From the NCBI GenBank assembly GCA_034437515.1, contig DAOTTX010000033.1, forward strand, positions 1-37,125: a stretch of 37,125 nt of DNA, read 5' to 3'. Every line of letters begins with the position of its first letter. Position 1 is the first letter of the stretch. A program made the translations under genes and the position numbers. The notes beneath the pieces are model-generated. The model was not told the origin of the DNA and did no database searches. It saw only the letters and a program-made list of their open reading frames with translations. Below, in pieces: positions 24,012 to 32,537 of this stretch. Origin of the DNA: DAOTTX01 sp034437515. Its GTDB lineage: Bacteria; Chloroflexota; Anaerolineae; Aggregatilineales; Phototrophicaceae.

Positions 24012-27000
24012 ATGAAAAAGCTATTGTCATCAATCACATTGTTTATGGCTTTACTTATCAGCATGGTCGGCGTGACCTCAGCCGCCGCGACTATCACCGT
24101 AGACGAGGATAACGCCAATTGGGGATTTCTCGTCGAGACGGGTGCAGGTACTGGCGAGTTTGTCAACGGTCCCGGCACTCCACCATTAGGCAATGGCAGC
24201 GCACAGCTCACGCTGGATACAACCAGCAGCGGTGTTGCCATCGGCACACAGCAGTTCACCGGCACCCGCCTGGATGTGCTGACCGCGCTAGGATACAGTA
24301 CCTATAACAGCGTCGGCAATAACACCGTCGCCCCCGCCCTACAGATCAACATCGACTATGACCTGACCGACAGCACCACCAGTTGGCAGGGTCGTCTGGT
24401 GTTCGAGCCTTATTACGACAACACCATCGTCGACGGCACCTGGCAGACCTGGGATGCACTCGCCGGGCACTGGTGGTCGAGTGGCAATCCGGTCGTCGGT
24501 GATGCGTCAACCACCAGACACTGCCCAATCAGTAGCCCGTGCGATCTGACAACCCTACTCGGTCACTACCCGGATGCGGGCGTACAGACCGGTTCGCTTT
24601 CCGGCGTGCTGTTTAAAGCTGGCAGCGGCTGGCTCGCTGGTTACACCGGCAGTGTGGATGACTTCACTATCGGCATCAACGGCACAGATACGACCTACAA
24701 CTTCGAGCCAATCCCGCCGTGTACCACCACTTGCTACGTAAACGCCAGCACCGGCAACGACAGCAACAGCGGTGAGAGCGACGCACCGTTTGCGACGATC
24801 CAAAAGGGTGTTGATACAGTCGCTGTCGGTGGCACGGTTGAGGTCGCCGCCGGGACGTATGCCGAGAACGTGACGATCAATAAGGAATTGACGCTCAACG
24901 GTGATGGCACCGGCAGCACCATCTTGGAGATGAGCAAAGTCATCTTGTCAATTACTGCAAGCAATGTCACCGTGTCGAATGTGACCGTCCGCAATGGCAC
25001 TCAGGGAGCACGGCTGACCGGCACGCTGGCAAACATCAGCTTCGACAGCATGGTTTTTGAAGATCAAACATCACGCGGTATCGAGATCGCAGGCGCGACG
25101 GTGACCAACCTCAGTGTGACGAACAGTACCATCGCCACCGCTAACGCACCCGGCATCCGTATGTCATCGACCTCACAGGTGGATGGCTTCACCGTGACCG
25201 GCTCTACGTTTGATGGCAACAATCTGGGTATCTATCAGGCCAACGACGACAATACATCCACCTTCACCAACATAACCGTAACCGGCAACAGCTTCAGCAA
25301 CCACAGCTTGTACGGGTTCTACGTGGAAGAAATCAGCAATGCGCTGGTGCAGGATAACACCTTCACCAACGACCTGATTGGCTTCTACATCTTCAAGTCA
25401 CATACTGCTTCCGGGCAGGCATTGGAAAATGTGACGGTGCAGGGCAATACCTTCACCAATAACCCCGGCATGGCCATCCGCCTGCTGATCCAGCAGAACG
25501 GCATCGGTGCAAATGTTCAGATCATCAATAACACGATCAACCAGGACGCCAGCACATACCTGTACTGGTACGGCTTGATTGATGTGAACGTGATCAGCAA
25601 CTTCACCAACCAGCCGATGCTGATCTCCAACAATGCGATCAACGTCACGGACAACTTTGCCGCCGACCAGACTATTGCCGGTGTGCGCTTGCTGGGTAAT
25701 GTCGATGGTATGCAGATCGTAGATAACACAATGAACGGCAACGGCATTGTCACCACTGGAACACCACAATTCGGCACACCGGCGACTGCTGGCGTGTCCT
25801 TCATCACCAACAGCGCGGAACTGGACAGTTATCCCATTCCTGCTACTTCGACAGTTACAATCACCGGCAACACGATCACCGGCTTTCAGGAAGGTGTCAG
25901 CTTCTATGACGACGCGAGCGATACCTACGGCAACCTATCGGCAGGTGCGGATGTAAACATCAATCGCAACGCACTGGCGGGCATCAACAACAGCGGCACC
26001 AGTCAGACCGTCGATGGCACTTGCAACTGGTGGGGGGATGCTTCCGGCCCCGGCGGTGAAGGCCCCGGAACGGGTGATAGCGTCAGCACGGGTGTGACCT
26101 TCCTGCCCTGGCTGCAAAGCAACGACCTTGTCAACGATCCATGCGAGGGCGGCGTTCCTGATGTGCTGGTCACCGCCCCGGCGGAACTCACAACGAGCGA
26201 AACCGGCACGGCGATTAGCTTTAGTGTCGTGCTCAACACGCAGCCCACCGACGATGTCAGTATCACGTTCAACGGCGTTGATGCAACCGAAGGCACAGCC
26301 AACACCGTGATTTTTACCAGCGTCAACTGGAACACACCGCAGAATCTCACAATCACCGGGCTGGATGACTTCGTTGATGACGGTGACATCATCTATGGTG
26401 TGACACTAGCGGCGACATCGACCGATATGGACTACGCCGGGACTTATGACAGCTACAGCATCACCAACACTGATGATGACACCGCCGGCCTGACCGTCAC
26501 CGCTGATACCACCACACTGACCGAAGCCAGCAGCAACGCGACCGTCAGCGTCGTGCTCGATAGCCAACCGACCGCTGAAGTCACCATAAACATCACCAGT
26601 GCGGATACGTCCGAAGGTACGGTCAGTACGGATACAATGACGTTTACCATTGCCGGTTGGAACACACCGCAAAACGTTACCGTCACCGGTGTTGACGACC
26701 CGTTGAACGACGGCGACCAGACGTTCAACGTTACGTTTGATGCGGTTTCAGCCGACGCACTCTATGAGCCGCTCAACGAGGTCTTGGCGTTCACCACGCA
26801 GGACGACGAAGTGCCGCCGGTCGCAGTCGCGGATAGTTACAACGCCGCCGTCGGGCAAACGTTGACGGTAGACGCCCCTGGCGTACTGGCGAACGACACT
26901 GACGCCAACATCCCCACCAACCCCGGCGAGACGCTCTCCGCAGTGTTGAAGTCCGATGTCAGTCAGGGAACGCTCACACTCAACGCGGATGGTTCCTTCA

Positions 27001-27761
27001 CCTATACGTCGCTGTTCACCGCCGCCGGAACCGACAGCTTCACCTATGCTGCCAGTGATGGACAGGCCGAGTCGAACATCGTCACGGTGACGATCACGCT
27101 GGACGCCCCCGATGGGCAACCGCCGCGTCTGTATCCCTTCAACGGGGAAGTCGTGACCTACGCCCCGGATTGGCCTCGCTTCACATTCCAACATATACCG
27201 GGCATCGAATGGTATGGCGTCTGGATTGGAGATAAGGCCACCAGTAAGCAATCACTCTATGCGTGGTACCCGGCGACGGACGCCAGTACCGGCGCGACGA
27301 CTGGACAGGGCATCTGTGATGTGATCACGAACGTCTGCACACTGCCGGTGGATGTGTGGCTGCCGAACAGCACTTATAGCTGGTGGATGACCTACTGGGG
27401 GCCGACCGCAACCGACAACGGCAGCTACTGGAACGAAACCACGTTCACGGTCGAATTCCCGGCACCCTCGCCGACCATCAACCGCACCGGGCCGACCGGC
27501 TCACCCGCCAGCGGCATCACCTGGGAACGTGACCCGAATGTGCTGTGGTATAACGTGTACCTCAACCTGGGTGACCCTCAGAACCGGTTAGTGACCAATC
27601 AGTGGTATGACGCGACAGAGATCTGCGATGAGACGACCTGCACACTGACTTTCACTGGCGGCTTGCCCTCTGGCAATTATGACTGGTGGATGCAAGCCTG
27701 GGGGCCGGGTGGCTTTGTCAGTTGGACGGTCAATAACGGCTTCACATTTACCATTCCGTAG
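24012..27761 (+). CDS. Large secreted multidomain protein: beta-helix (PbH1), Calx-beta-like repeats, cadherin-like domain, paired C-terminal modules
   Basis: 1249 residues. A signal peptide (MKKLLSSITLFMALLISMVGVTSAA) exports it. Residues ~26-230 are a beta-rich domain. From ~236 a right-handed parallel beta-helix begins with YVNASTGNDSNSGESDAPFATIQ and runs through PbH1-type repeats (TVTGNTFxN) to NWWGDASGPGG (~672). Two Calx-beta/SD-like repeats follow (~716 and ~825), each with SVVLNTQPT-like and NWNTPQNLTITG-like signatures. A cadherin/VCBS-like domain (VLANDTDAN...DGSFTYT) spans ~934-1035. Two C-terminal modules with YxWWMxxWGPxG motifs end the protein; similar modules occur in the protein at 32538-36887. 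No LPxTG or membrane anchor is seen. Likely a cell-surface polysaccharide-binding, adhesion or lyase-like protein; catalytic residues were not identified. Confidence 0.85.
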   Translation: MKKLLSSITLFMALLISMVGVTSAAATITVDEDNANWGFLVETGAGTGEFVNGPGTPPLGNGSAQLTLDTTSSGVAIGTQQFTGTRLDVLTALGYSTYNSVGNNTVAPALQINIDYDLTDSTTSWQGRLVFEPYYDNTIVDGTWQTWDALAGHWWSSGNPVVGDASTTRHCPISSPCDLTTLLGHYPDAGVQTGSLSGVLFKAGSGWLAGYTGSVDDFTIGINGTDTTYNFEPIPPCTTTCYVNASTGNDSNSGESDAPFATIQKGVDTVAVGGTVEVAAGTYAENVTINKELTLNGDGTGSTILEMSKVILSITASNVTVSNVTVRNGTQGARLTGTLANISFDSMVFEDQTSRGIEIAGATVTNLSVTNSTIATANAPGIRMSSTSQVDGFTVTGSTFDGNNLGIYQANDDNTSTFTNITVTGNSFSNHSLYGFYVEEISNALVQDNTFTNDLIGFYIFKSHTASGQALENVTVQGNTFTNNPGMAIRLLIQQNGIGANVQIINNTINQDASTYLYWYGLIDVNVISNFTNQPMLISNNAINVTDNFAADQTIAGVRLLGNVDGMQIVDNTMNGNGIVTTGTPQFGTPATAGVSFITNSAELDSYPIPATSTVTITGNTITGFQEGVSFYDDASDTYGNLSAGADVNINRNALAGINNSGTSQTVDGTCNWWGDASGPGGEGPGTGDSVSTGVTFLPWLQSNDLVNDPCEGGVPDVLVTAPAELTTSETGTAISFSVVLNTQPTDDVSITFNGVDATEGTANTVIFTSVNWNTPQNLTITGLDDFVDDGDIIYGVTLAATSTDMDYAGTYDSYSITNTDDDTAGLTVTADTTTLTEASSNATVSVVLDSQPTAEVTINITSADTSEGTVSTDTMTFTIAGWNTPQNVTVTGVDDPLNDGDQTFNVTFDAVSADALYEPLNEVLAFTTQDDEVPPVAVADSYNAAVGQTLTVDAPGVLANDTDANIPTNPGETLSAVLKSDVSQGTLTLNADGSFTYTSLFTAAGTDSFTYAASDGQAESNIVTVTITLDAPDGQPPRLYPFNGEVVTYAPDWPRFTFQHIPGIEWYGVWIGDKATSKQSLYAWYPATDASTGATTGQGICDVITNVCTLPVDVWLPNSTYSWWMTYWGPTATDNGSYWNETTFTVEFPAPSPTINRTGPTGSPASGITWERDPNVLWYNVYLNLGDPQNRLVTNQWYDATEICDETTCTLTFTGGLPSGNYDWWMQAWGPGGFVSWTVNNGFTFTIP

Positions 27762-27771
27762 GAAATCAAGA

Positions 27772-27800
27772 ACGGACACCGTCACAGGTGTCCGTTTTTA
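27772..27800 (+). terminator. Rho-independent terminator of the beta-helix protein gene
   Basis: ACGGACACC (27772-27780), loop GTCACA and GGTGTCCGT (27787-27795), followed by TTTTTATTTATT. The complementary strand has only a weak T-tract, so it acts mainly on the plus gene. Confidence 0.88.
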
Positions 27801-27825
27801 TTTATTGTTCATCGTGATTTGAGGA

Positions 27826-28584
27826 TTATTGCATGTTCTCCAGATGCTCGATGAGCCGTTCCGGGCTGATGTCCTCCACGTTGAACATGCTGTGGACGGC
27901 TTGCATGGTACGTAGTTCCTCGATCATGGACTGAATCGATTTGACTTCAGCCCTGTAATTGCTCTTAATCTGCGCGATGAGGTTGTGCGCTTCTTCGATA
28001 TCTACCTGATAGTTCTCTATGGCAGATTTGATGGCCTTAATCACCCCTTCGTAGAGGATTTGCTGCTTATGATCGTCTTTGATCTCCGCGTTACGATAGC
28101 CATCGAACCCCCTCACCAACAGTTGCGCAAGCTGCGTTTGGATGCTGTCCAACGCATCGGCATGTGTGCCAACCGCATCGACCTCCCCGCCATCAACGGC
28201 AAACCGTACTAACTTCTCAACCAATGCGTTCAAATCTGTCTGTGGTGTTTTAGAATAGTCCAACATAAGCTCCAAGATCACGGGTTCATAACCAATCGCA
28301 TGGGCGAGGTTCGCCAGCACATCCGGTTCGATGTCGGTCACCGGCAGCGCACCGCTGAACACATCGTCGATCCACTGGACGTCCGTGCCGATATGGTCGG
28401 CGAGGTCTTGCCATGCCCACCCGCGATTACGCAGGCACGCCTCCAAAAAGCTAATCACCAACGATTCCTGCTGCGGTTGACCGTGAAATGCGGTCTGTGC
28501 ATTCGGCGGCGGGAAAGCAAAGTTGAACAGATTATCGAGTTCATCTTCTTCGAACAGATCAAATGTATTCGTCTCTGGTGACAT
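27826..28584 (-). CDS. HTH (XRE-like) plus coiled-coil protein, partner of the adjacent sigma factor
   Basis: 252 residues starting at ATG 28584, with GGAAGGG about 9 nt upstream; an in-frame GTG at 28602 is a less likely start. The N-terminus is acidic. Residues ~45-110 resemble an XRE-like helix-turn-helix (LRNRGWAWQDLADHIGTDVQWIDDVFSG). The C-terminal half is helical and coiled-coil forming (EEAHNLIAQIKSNYRAEVKSI). No membrane segment or Zn motif of known anti-sigma factors is present. It begins 5 nt after the sigma factor stop, so it is cotranscribed; a cytoplasmic regulator or sensor for the sigma factor is an inference. Confidence 0.7.
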   Translation of the reverse strand: MSPETNTFDLFEEDELDNLFNFAFPPPNAQTAFHGQPQQESLVISFLEACLRNRGWAWQDLADHIGTDVQWIDDVFSGALPVTDIEPDVLANLAHAIGYEPVILELMLDYSKTPQTDLNALVEKLVRFAVDGGEVDAVGTHADALDSIQTQLAQLLVRGFDGYRNAEIKDDHKQQILYEGVIKAIKSAIENYQVDIEEAHNLIAQIKSNYRAEVKSIQSMIEELRTMQAVHSMFNVEDISPERLIEHLENMQ

Positions 28585-28589
28585 TTTTC

Positions 28590-29291
28590 TTACCCTTCCC
28601 ACTTATGAGCACTACTCAGAAACCCACGGGCACGTAGATAACCGCGAATCGTATTTTTGGCACGGCTCACAATCTGATAGACACTGGCGGTTGTAATGCC
28701 GAAGCGTTCGGCAAGTTCCGGTGATTTTTCTTTGTTCACGAGGCGACGTACCACAATCTCCCGATCCCGCGAGCTTAACTCTCGCAACGCCTGGTCGAGT
28801 AATGGCAGTAGTTCCCGGCGGAGTTCCGCGCGGCGCAACTCAATCGAGGCGACTTCTTCCGCGCTTTTCATATACAACCCGTTCTTATAGAAGAAACGGT
28901 CAGGGCTTATCGCGTTTTCTGAACCGCTCTTCTCCTCGATCTCATCCAATGAATATGGAGCGCGCTTCTCTCGGTTGCGCAACGTAAGCACGCAATAGTA
29001 AGCAATTTTACCTAACCAATGATGCGTCTTTTCTTCGCTCTCGTACTCAAACTCATTGTCTGCGATTTCCTGCCGAGCGACCTGCCAGACATCCTGTTCG
29101 ATGTCCTCACGGCGGTCGAGAGGCACACGTTTCTTGTTGAGTGACTTCTGAATAGCTGTTCGTAAGCGTGGCGTGTATTGACGGACGAAGCTCGTCCAAA
29201 CCGCTTCGTCGCCGGCACGCAGACGTTCAACAAGCAGCGGACCATCAAGCCGCACTCGGGATTTGGGGGGATTATTGTTATCTTTCGGCAT
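28590..29291 (-). CDS. ECF-like RNA polymerase sigma factor
   Basis: 233 residues from the third of three close ATGs (29291), which is 9 nt from AGAGG; the ATGs at 29300 and 29297 are too near it. Region 2 is recognisable (LRAGDEAVWTSFVRQYTPRL...REDIEQDVWQVARQEI), and region 4 has a helix-turn-helix (LRELSSRDREIVVRRLV...ELAERFGITTASVYQIVSRAKNTIRGYL). It carries a basic N-terminal extension and a long linker, larger than a minimal ECF sigma. It would direct RNA polymerase to a specific regulon; target promoters are unknown. It is the first gene of a two-gene unit with the HTH/coiled-coil protein. Confidence 0.82.
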   Translation of the reverse strand: MPKDNNNPPKSRVRLDGPLLVERLRAGDEAVWTSFVRQYTPRLRTAIQKSLNKKRVPLDRREDIEQDVWQVARQEIADNEFEYESEEKTHHWLGKIAYYCVLTLRNREKRAPYSLDEIEEKSGSENAISPDRFFYKNGLYMKSAEEVASIELRRAELRRELLPLLDQALRELSSRDREIVVRRLVNKEKSPELAERFGITTASVYQIVSRAKNTIRGYLRARGFLSSAHKWEG

Positions 29292-29325
29292 CGCCATCAT
29301 CCTCTTTTGGTTAGCTACCTTCCTT

Positions 29326-29353
29326 TATGTACGTACTCGTGATTTTCTGACAA
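29326..29353 (-). promoter_or_regulatory. Putative promoter of the sigma factor gene
   Basis: On the minus strand TTGTCA (29348-29353), a 16-bp spacer and TACATA (29326-29331). The palindrome GTACGTAC (29329-29336) overlaps the -10 and could be an operator. Confidence 0.45.
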
Positions 29354-29487
29354 AATTAGTCCCTAATTCCTAATGCAAGATTTTGGTTGATCGCTTGAGT
29401 GCGGCAGAGATTTTGCCCAAAGCCACGAAATCATGACAATCTCCTGCCTCATTCCTGCACTAACTATTAACTATAAGGAACGCATCT

Positions 29488-29883
29488 ATGCACACACGCT
29501 GGATCATCTTTCTCGCCGCGCTCGCCGTGACGACCCTGATACTCGTCCAACCCAGTGCGGAGCCGGTCGTCGGGCCAGCCGCCCCACCCGGTGACCCGAC
29601 CCCGGCGCGTGAACTACTGCTCACGCTGGGGCATGTGGTCGCGTTCACCGGGTTGACCACACTCGCTTGCTGGACGTTCAACGCGCAGATGGCGTTTCGC
29701 CCGGCGTTGTTGCTGGCGGTCGGCTTTTGCGTGATCTATGGGTTGCTGACCGAACTCGCGCAGACCTTCGTACCGGATCGCAATGCGTCTTTGTGGGACA
29801 TGGCGGTCAACACGACCGTAACATTGATCGTCGCGTTTGTCATCGACCGCGCACACCGACACTTCATGGAGCCACAACCATGA
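29488..29883 (+). CDS. VanZ-like membrane protein
   Basis: 131 residues with AAGGAA 8 nt before ATG. About four hydrophobic segments are present, and the core GHVVAFTGLTTLACW...YGLLTELAQTFVPDRNASLWDMAVNTTV matches the VanZ-like family (conserved His, GLLxExxQ and R-x-x-S-x-x-D). VanZ gives low-level teicoplanin resistance in enterococci, but most homologs have no known role. Its TGA overlaps the next gene's ATG (ATGA). Confidence 0.8.
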   Translation: MHTRWIIFLAALAVTTLILVQPSAEPVVGPAAPPGDPTPARELLLTLGHVVAFTGLTTLACWTFNAQMAFRPALLLAVGFCVIYGLLTELAQTFVPDRNASLWDMAVNTTVTLIVAFVIDRAHRHFMEPQP

Positions 29884-30350
29884 TCGAAAGCATGCTCATC
29901 ACCGGGGCCGCGCTGGGGACGATCTTCGGTTGGGCGTTCTTCTCGTTCTGGTCAGCCATCCCCGCCGGCATCGCGCTGAACGTCGCGCCGGTGCTGGTCA
30001 CGTTGACTGTCACGCTCAGCTACGGCAGCGGAGTCGCGCTGGTGCTACTGGTCGGCGCACCGCTGCGTGAGCGCATCCGTCGCCGCATGGAGAAAAATAA
30101 CGGCGAGACACTCACGCCGAATCGCATAGTGATCGCCGTGCAGCGGGCATGGGATCGCTTCGGCTTGCTCGGCCTCGCGTTGCTGGCACCGATGACGGTG
30201 GGCGCACAGGTCGGCGCGGTGATCGGGTTGTCGTTCGGGACGAGGCCGCTGCGATTGCTGGTGGCGATGACACTCGGTGCGGCGGCCTAGGGTGTGTTGA
30301 TTACGCTGGCGGTGCTGCTGGGCCTGGTCACCGCCAGCGAGATGGTTTAG
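29880..30350 (+). pseudogene. Small-multidrug-export-like membrane protein with an in-frame UAG near the C-terminus
   Basis: ATG 29880 overlaps the VanZ-like stop. Hydrophobic helices are separated by a basic loop (RERIRRRMEKNNGE). The GLLGLALLAPMTVGAQVGAVIG segment is typical of the small multidrug export protein family (Sm_multidrug_ex). The frame meets TAG at 30288-30290 after ~136 codons, but continues for 19 more sensible hydrophobic codons (GVLITLAVLLGLVTASEMV) to a second TAG at 30348-30350. In relatives this site would suit Trp (TGG), so a single G-to-A change explains the stop. The truncated protein lacks most of its last helix and may be non-functional. Sequencing error is possible. 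Confidence 0.65.
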
Positions 30351-30394
30351 TTTTGCCGCATCGCATAAAATCTACGGTGTCGTATTGATCGTAA

Positions 30395-30676
30395 TCACCA
30401 CTTCGTCCCTGTAGCAAGACGACTACCATCAGGACTAGATGAGGCTCCATAGCTTGGCGAGATATGTCCGTTTGGAATACTTTGAAGCAGAACCGTGCTG
30501 TCGTATATGCTTACAGTGCCATCCACACGACCTGTAGCATAAATGTCGCCTTGTGGACTCCATTTAACACTGACCCCATTATGTGGTAGCAATTCCGGAA
30601 AGTCTGGCTGCCCGTAAGCCAGATTCATCGTCAGCAGAACGCACAACAGACAGATAGACCGTCCGATTCTAGACAT
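30395..30676 (-). CDS. Short secreted WD40-like fragment, probably a remnant
   Basis: 93 residues with GGAG 9 nt upstream of ATG. A signal peptide (MSRIGRSICLLCVLLTMNLAYGQ) is followed by about one and a half WD40 blades: VSVKWSPQGDIYATGRVDGTVSIYD, then SPDGSRLATG, where the frame ends. WD40 propellers need about seven blades, so this is a truncated gene; beyond the stop no frame continues convincingly. It begins 11 nt after the end of fhs on the same strand and may be read from the fhs promoter. Confidence 0.45.
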   Translation of the reverse strand: MSRIGRSICLLCVLLTMNLAYGQPDFPELLPHNGVSVKWSPQGDIYATGRVDGTVSIYDSTVLLQSIPNGHISPSYGASSSPDGSRLATGTKW

Positions 30677-30687
30677 TGGTTACTCCG

Positions 30688-32388
30688 TTAAAACAAGCCG
30701 ACCACGCGCCCGTTTTCGTCAATATCGACGTTTTGCGCGGCGGGCGTCCGACCTAACCCCGGCATCGTGCGCATATTTCCACACAGCGGATAGATAAAGC
30801 CCGCGCCCACACTCGCCCGCACCTCGGTGATCGGGATGCGGAAGCCGGTTGGTGCGCCTTTCAGCTTTGGATCGGCGCTGAAGCTCAGATGCGTCTTCGC
30901 CATACAGATCGGCAGGTCACCGAAGCCGTCGGTCTCGAACTGCTGGATTTGCTTTTCCGCCAGTGGTTCGTAATCCACGCCGTCCGCCCGGTAAATCTCA
31001 CGGGCGATGGTCTCGATCTTGGCCTTGATCGGCTGCTCGACATCGTACAGAAAGCGGAAATCGTCAGGCTGCTCGCACGCCTCCACCACGAGCTGCGCCA
31101 GTTCTGCCGCGCCCGCGCCGCCCTTCGCCCAGTGCTCCGCGACCGCCACCCCGTAGGCCCCGGCCTCGGTTGCGATGCGTTTCACCGCGTCGATCTCGGC
31201 CTGCGTGTCATCGGGGAATACGTTGATCGCCACCACCGGGTTAACACCAAACTTCCGTAGGTTCTCGATGTGGCGCACCATGTTCACCGCCCCGGCTTCG
31301 ACATCGGCGACATTTTCTGCCAGCATGTCGGGGTTGAGCGGCTTACCGGGGATGATCTTGTATTTGTCGGTGTGCATCTTCAGTGCGCGGATAGTCACCA
31401 CCAGCACGGCGGCGTCGGGTTTCATGCCAGAGTAGCGGCACTTGATGTTGAAAAACTTCTCCGCGCCGATGTCCGCACCAAAGCCCGACTCCGTGATGAC
31501 GTAATCCGCCAGCTTCGCCGCGACCTGATCCGCTAGCACGGACGAGTTGCCGTGCGCGATGTTAGCGAATGGCCCACAATGGACAATCGCCGGGGTGTTT
31601 TCCAGTGTTTGCATCAAATTGGGCTTGATGGCATCACGTAGTAGCACGGTCGCCGCACCTGCCGCCTGCAAGTCCTCGGCGGTGATCGGGTGCTTATCAC
31701 GGGTGTAGGCCACCACCATTCGCCCAATGCGCTGACGTAAGTCTTGCAGCGATGTGGTCAGCGCCAGCGCCGCCATAATCTCCGAGGCAACGGTGATGTC
31801 AAACCCGGTTTGACGCGGCACACCGTCCCCGCGCCCACCCAGGCCGATCACGACATTGCGCAGCGCCCGGTCGTTGAGATCGACCACGCGCCGCCAGGGG
31901 ATGTTATGAATATCGAGATTGAGCGCGTTACCGTGATGAATATGCGCATCCAGCATGGCGGCGATCAGGTTATGCGCTGCGCCAATCGCGTGGATGTCGC
32001 CGGTCAGGTGCAGGTTGAAGCTCTCCATCGGCACCACCTGGCTGTAACCGCCACCCGCAGCCCCGCCCTTGATGCCGAAGGTCGGTCCCTGCGACGGTTG
32101 GCGCAGCGTGATAATAGCCTGCTTGCCGATATGCTTCATGGCCTGCCCCAGCCCCACCGTCGTGGTGGATTTACCCTCGCCCAACGGCGTCGGCGTGATG
32201 GCAGTCACATCGACGTATTTGGCGTTCGGGCGGTCACTGAGGCGCTCCAAAACACCCAGGTCGATCTTGGCGATGTATTTGCCGTAGTGTTCGAGATCGG
32301 CGTCAGGGTCTAGGCCGAGGTCTTCGGCGATGGTGTTAATCGGTTGTAGCGTTGCGTTCTGTGCGATTTCGAGATCAGAAGGAACCAT
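30688..32388 (-). CDS. fhs: Formate-tetrahydrofolate ligase
   Basis: 566 residues, normal length. It makes 10-formyl-THF from formate, ATP and THF in one-carbon metabolism (and in the Wood-Ljungdahl methyl branch where present). The ATP-binding loop is TPLGEGKSTTTVGLGQ (~68-82). RQPSQGPTFGIKGGAAGGGY and the LTGDIHAIGAAHNL segment are strongly conserved, and the C-terminus has MPGLGRTPAAQNVDID. AAGGAT lies ~10 nt before the ATG, and a TATAAT at 32425-32430 (minus) is a plausible -10. No folD or other folate gene is adjacent. Confidence 0.97.
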   Translation of the reverse strand: MVPSDLEIAQNATLQPINTIAEDLGLDPDADLEHYGKYIAKIDLGVLERLSDRPNAKYVDVTAITPTPLGEGKSTTTVGLGQAMKHIGKQAIITLRQPSQGPTFGIKGGAAGGGYSQVVPMESFNLHLTGDIHAIGAAHNLIAAMLDAHIHHGNALNLDIHNIPWRRVVDLNDRALRNVVIGLGGRGDGVPRQTGFDITVASEIMAALALTTSLQDLRQRIGRMVVAYTRDKHPITAEDLQAAGAATVLLRDAIKPNLMQTLENTPAIVHCGPFANIAHGNSSVLADQVAAKLADYVITESGFGADIGAEKFFNIKCRYSGMKPDAAVLVVTIRALKMHTDKYKIIPGKPLNPDMLAENVADVEAGAVNMVRHIENLRKFGVNPVVAINVFPDDTQAEIDAVKRIATEAGAYGVAVAEHWAKGGAGAAELAQLVVEACEQPDDFRFLYDVEQPIKAKIETIAREIYRADGVDYEPLAEKQIQQFETDGFGDLPICMAKTHLSFSADPKLKGAPTGFRIPITEVRASVGAGFIYPLCGNMRTMPGLGRTPAAQNVDIDENGRVVGLF

Positions 32389-32471
32389 TCTAAGAAATCC
32401 TTTTTGGTAAAAATATCACAATCAATTATAGCGCGTGCTGTTAAGATTTGGTTATGTCCAACGATGATCCA

Positions 32472-32499
32472 TTGTACACATTGCCCTTTCTTCTATAAT
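32472..32499 (+). promoter_or_regulatory. Sigma70-type promoter of the extracellular nuclease gene
   Basis: TTGTAC (32472-32477), a 16-bp spacer and TATAAT (32494-32499); a start near 32506 leaves a ~32-nt leader with AAAGGGA before ATG 32538. Confidence 0.6.
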
Positions 32500-32537
32500 G
32501 CAGGTAACAGTCCACGTATGTGTGTAAAGGGAAACAA

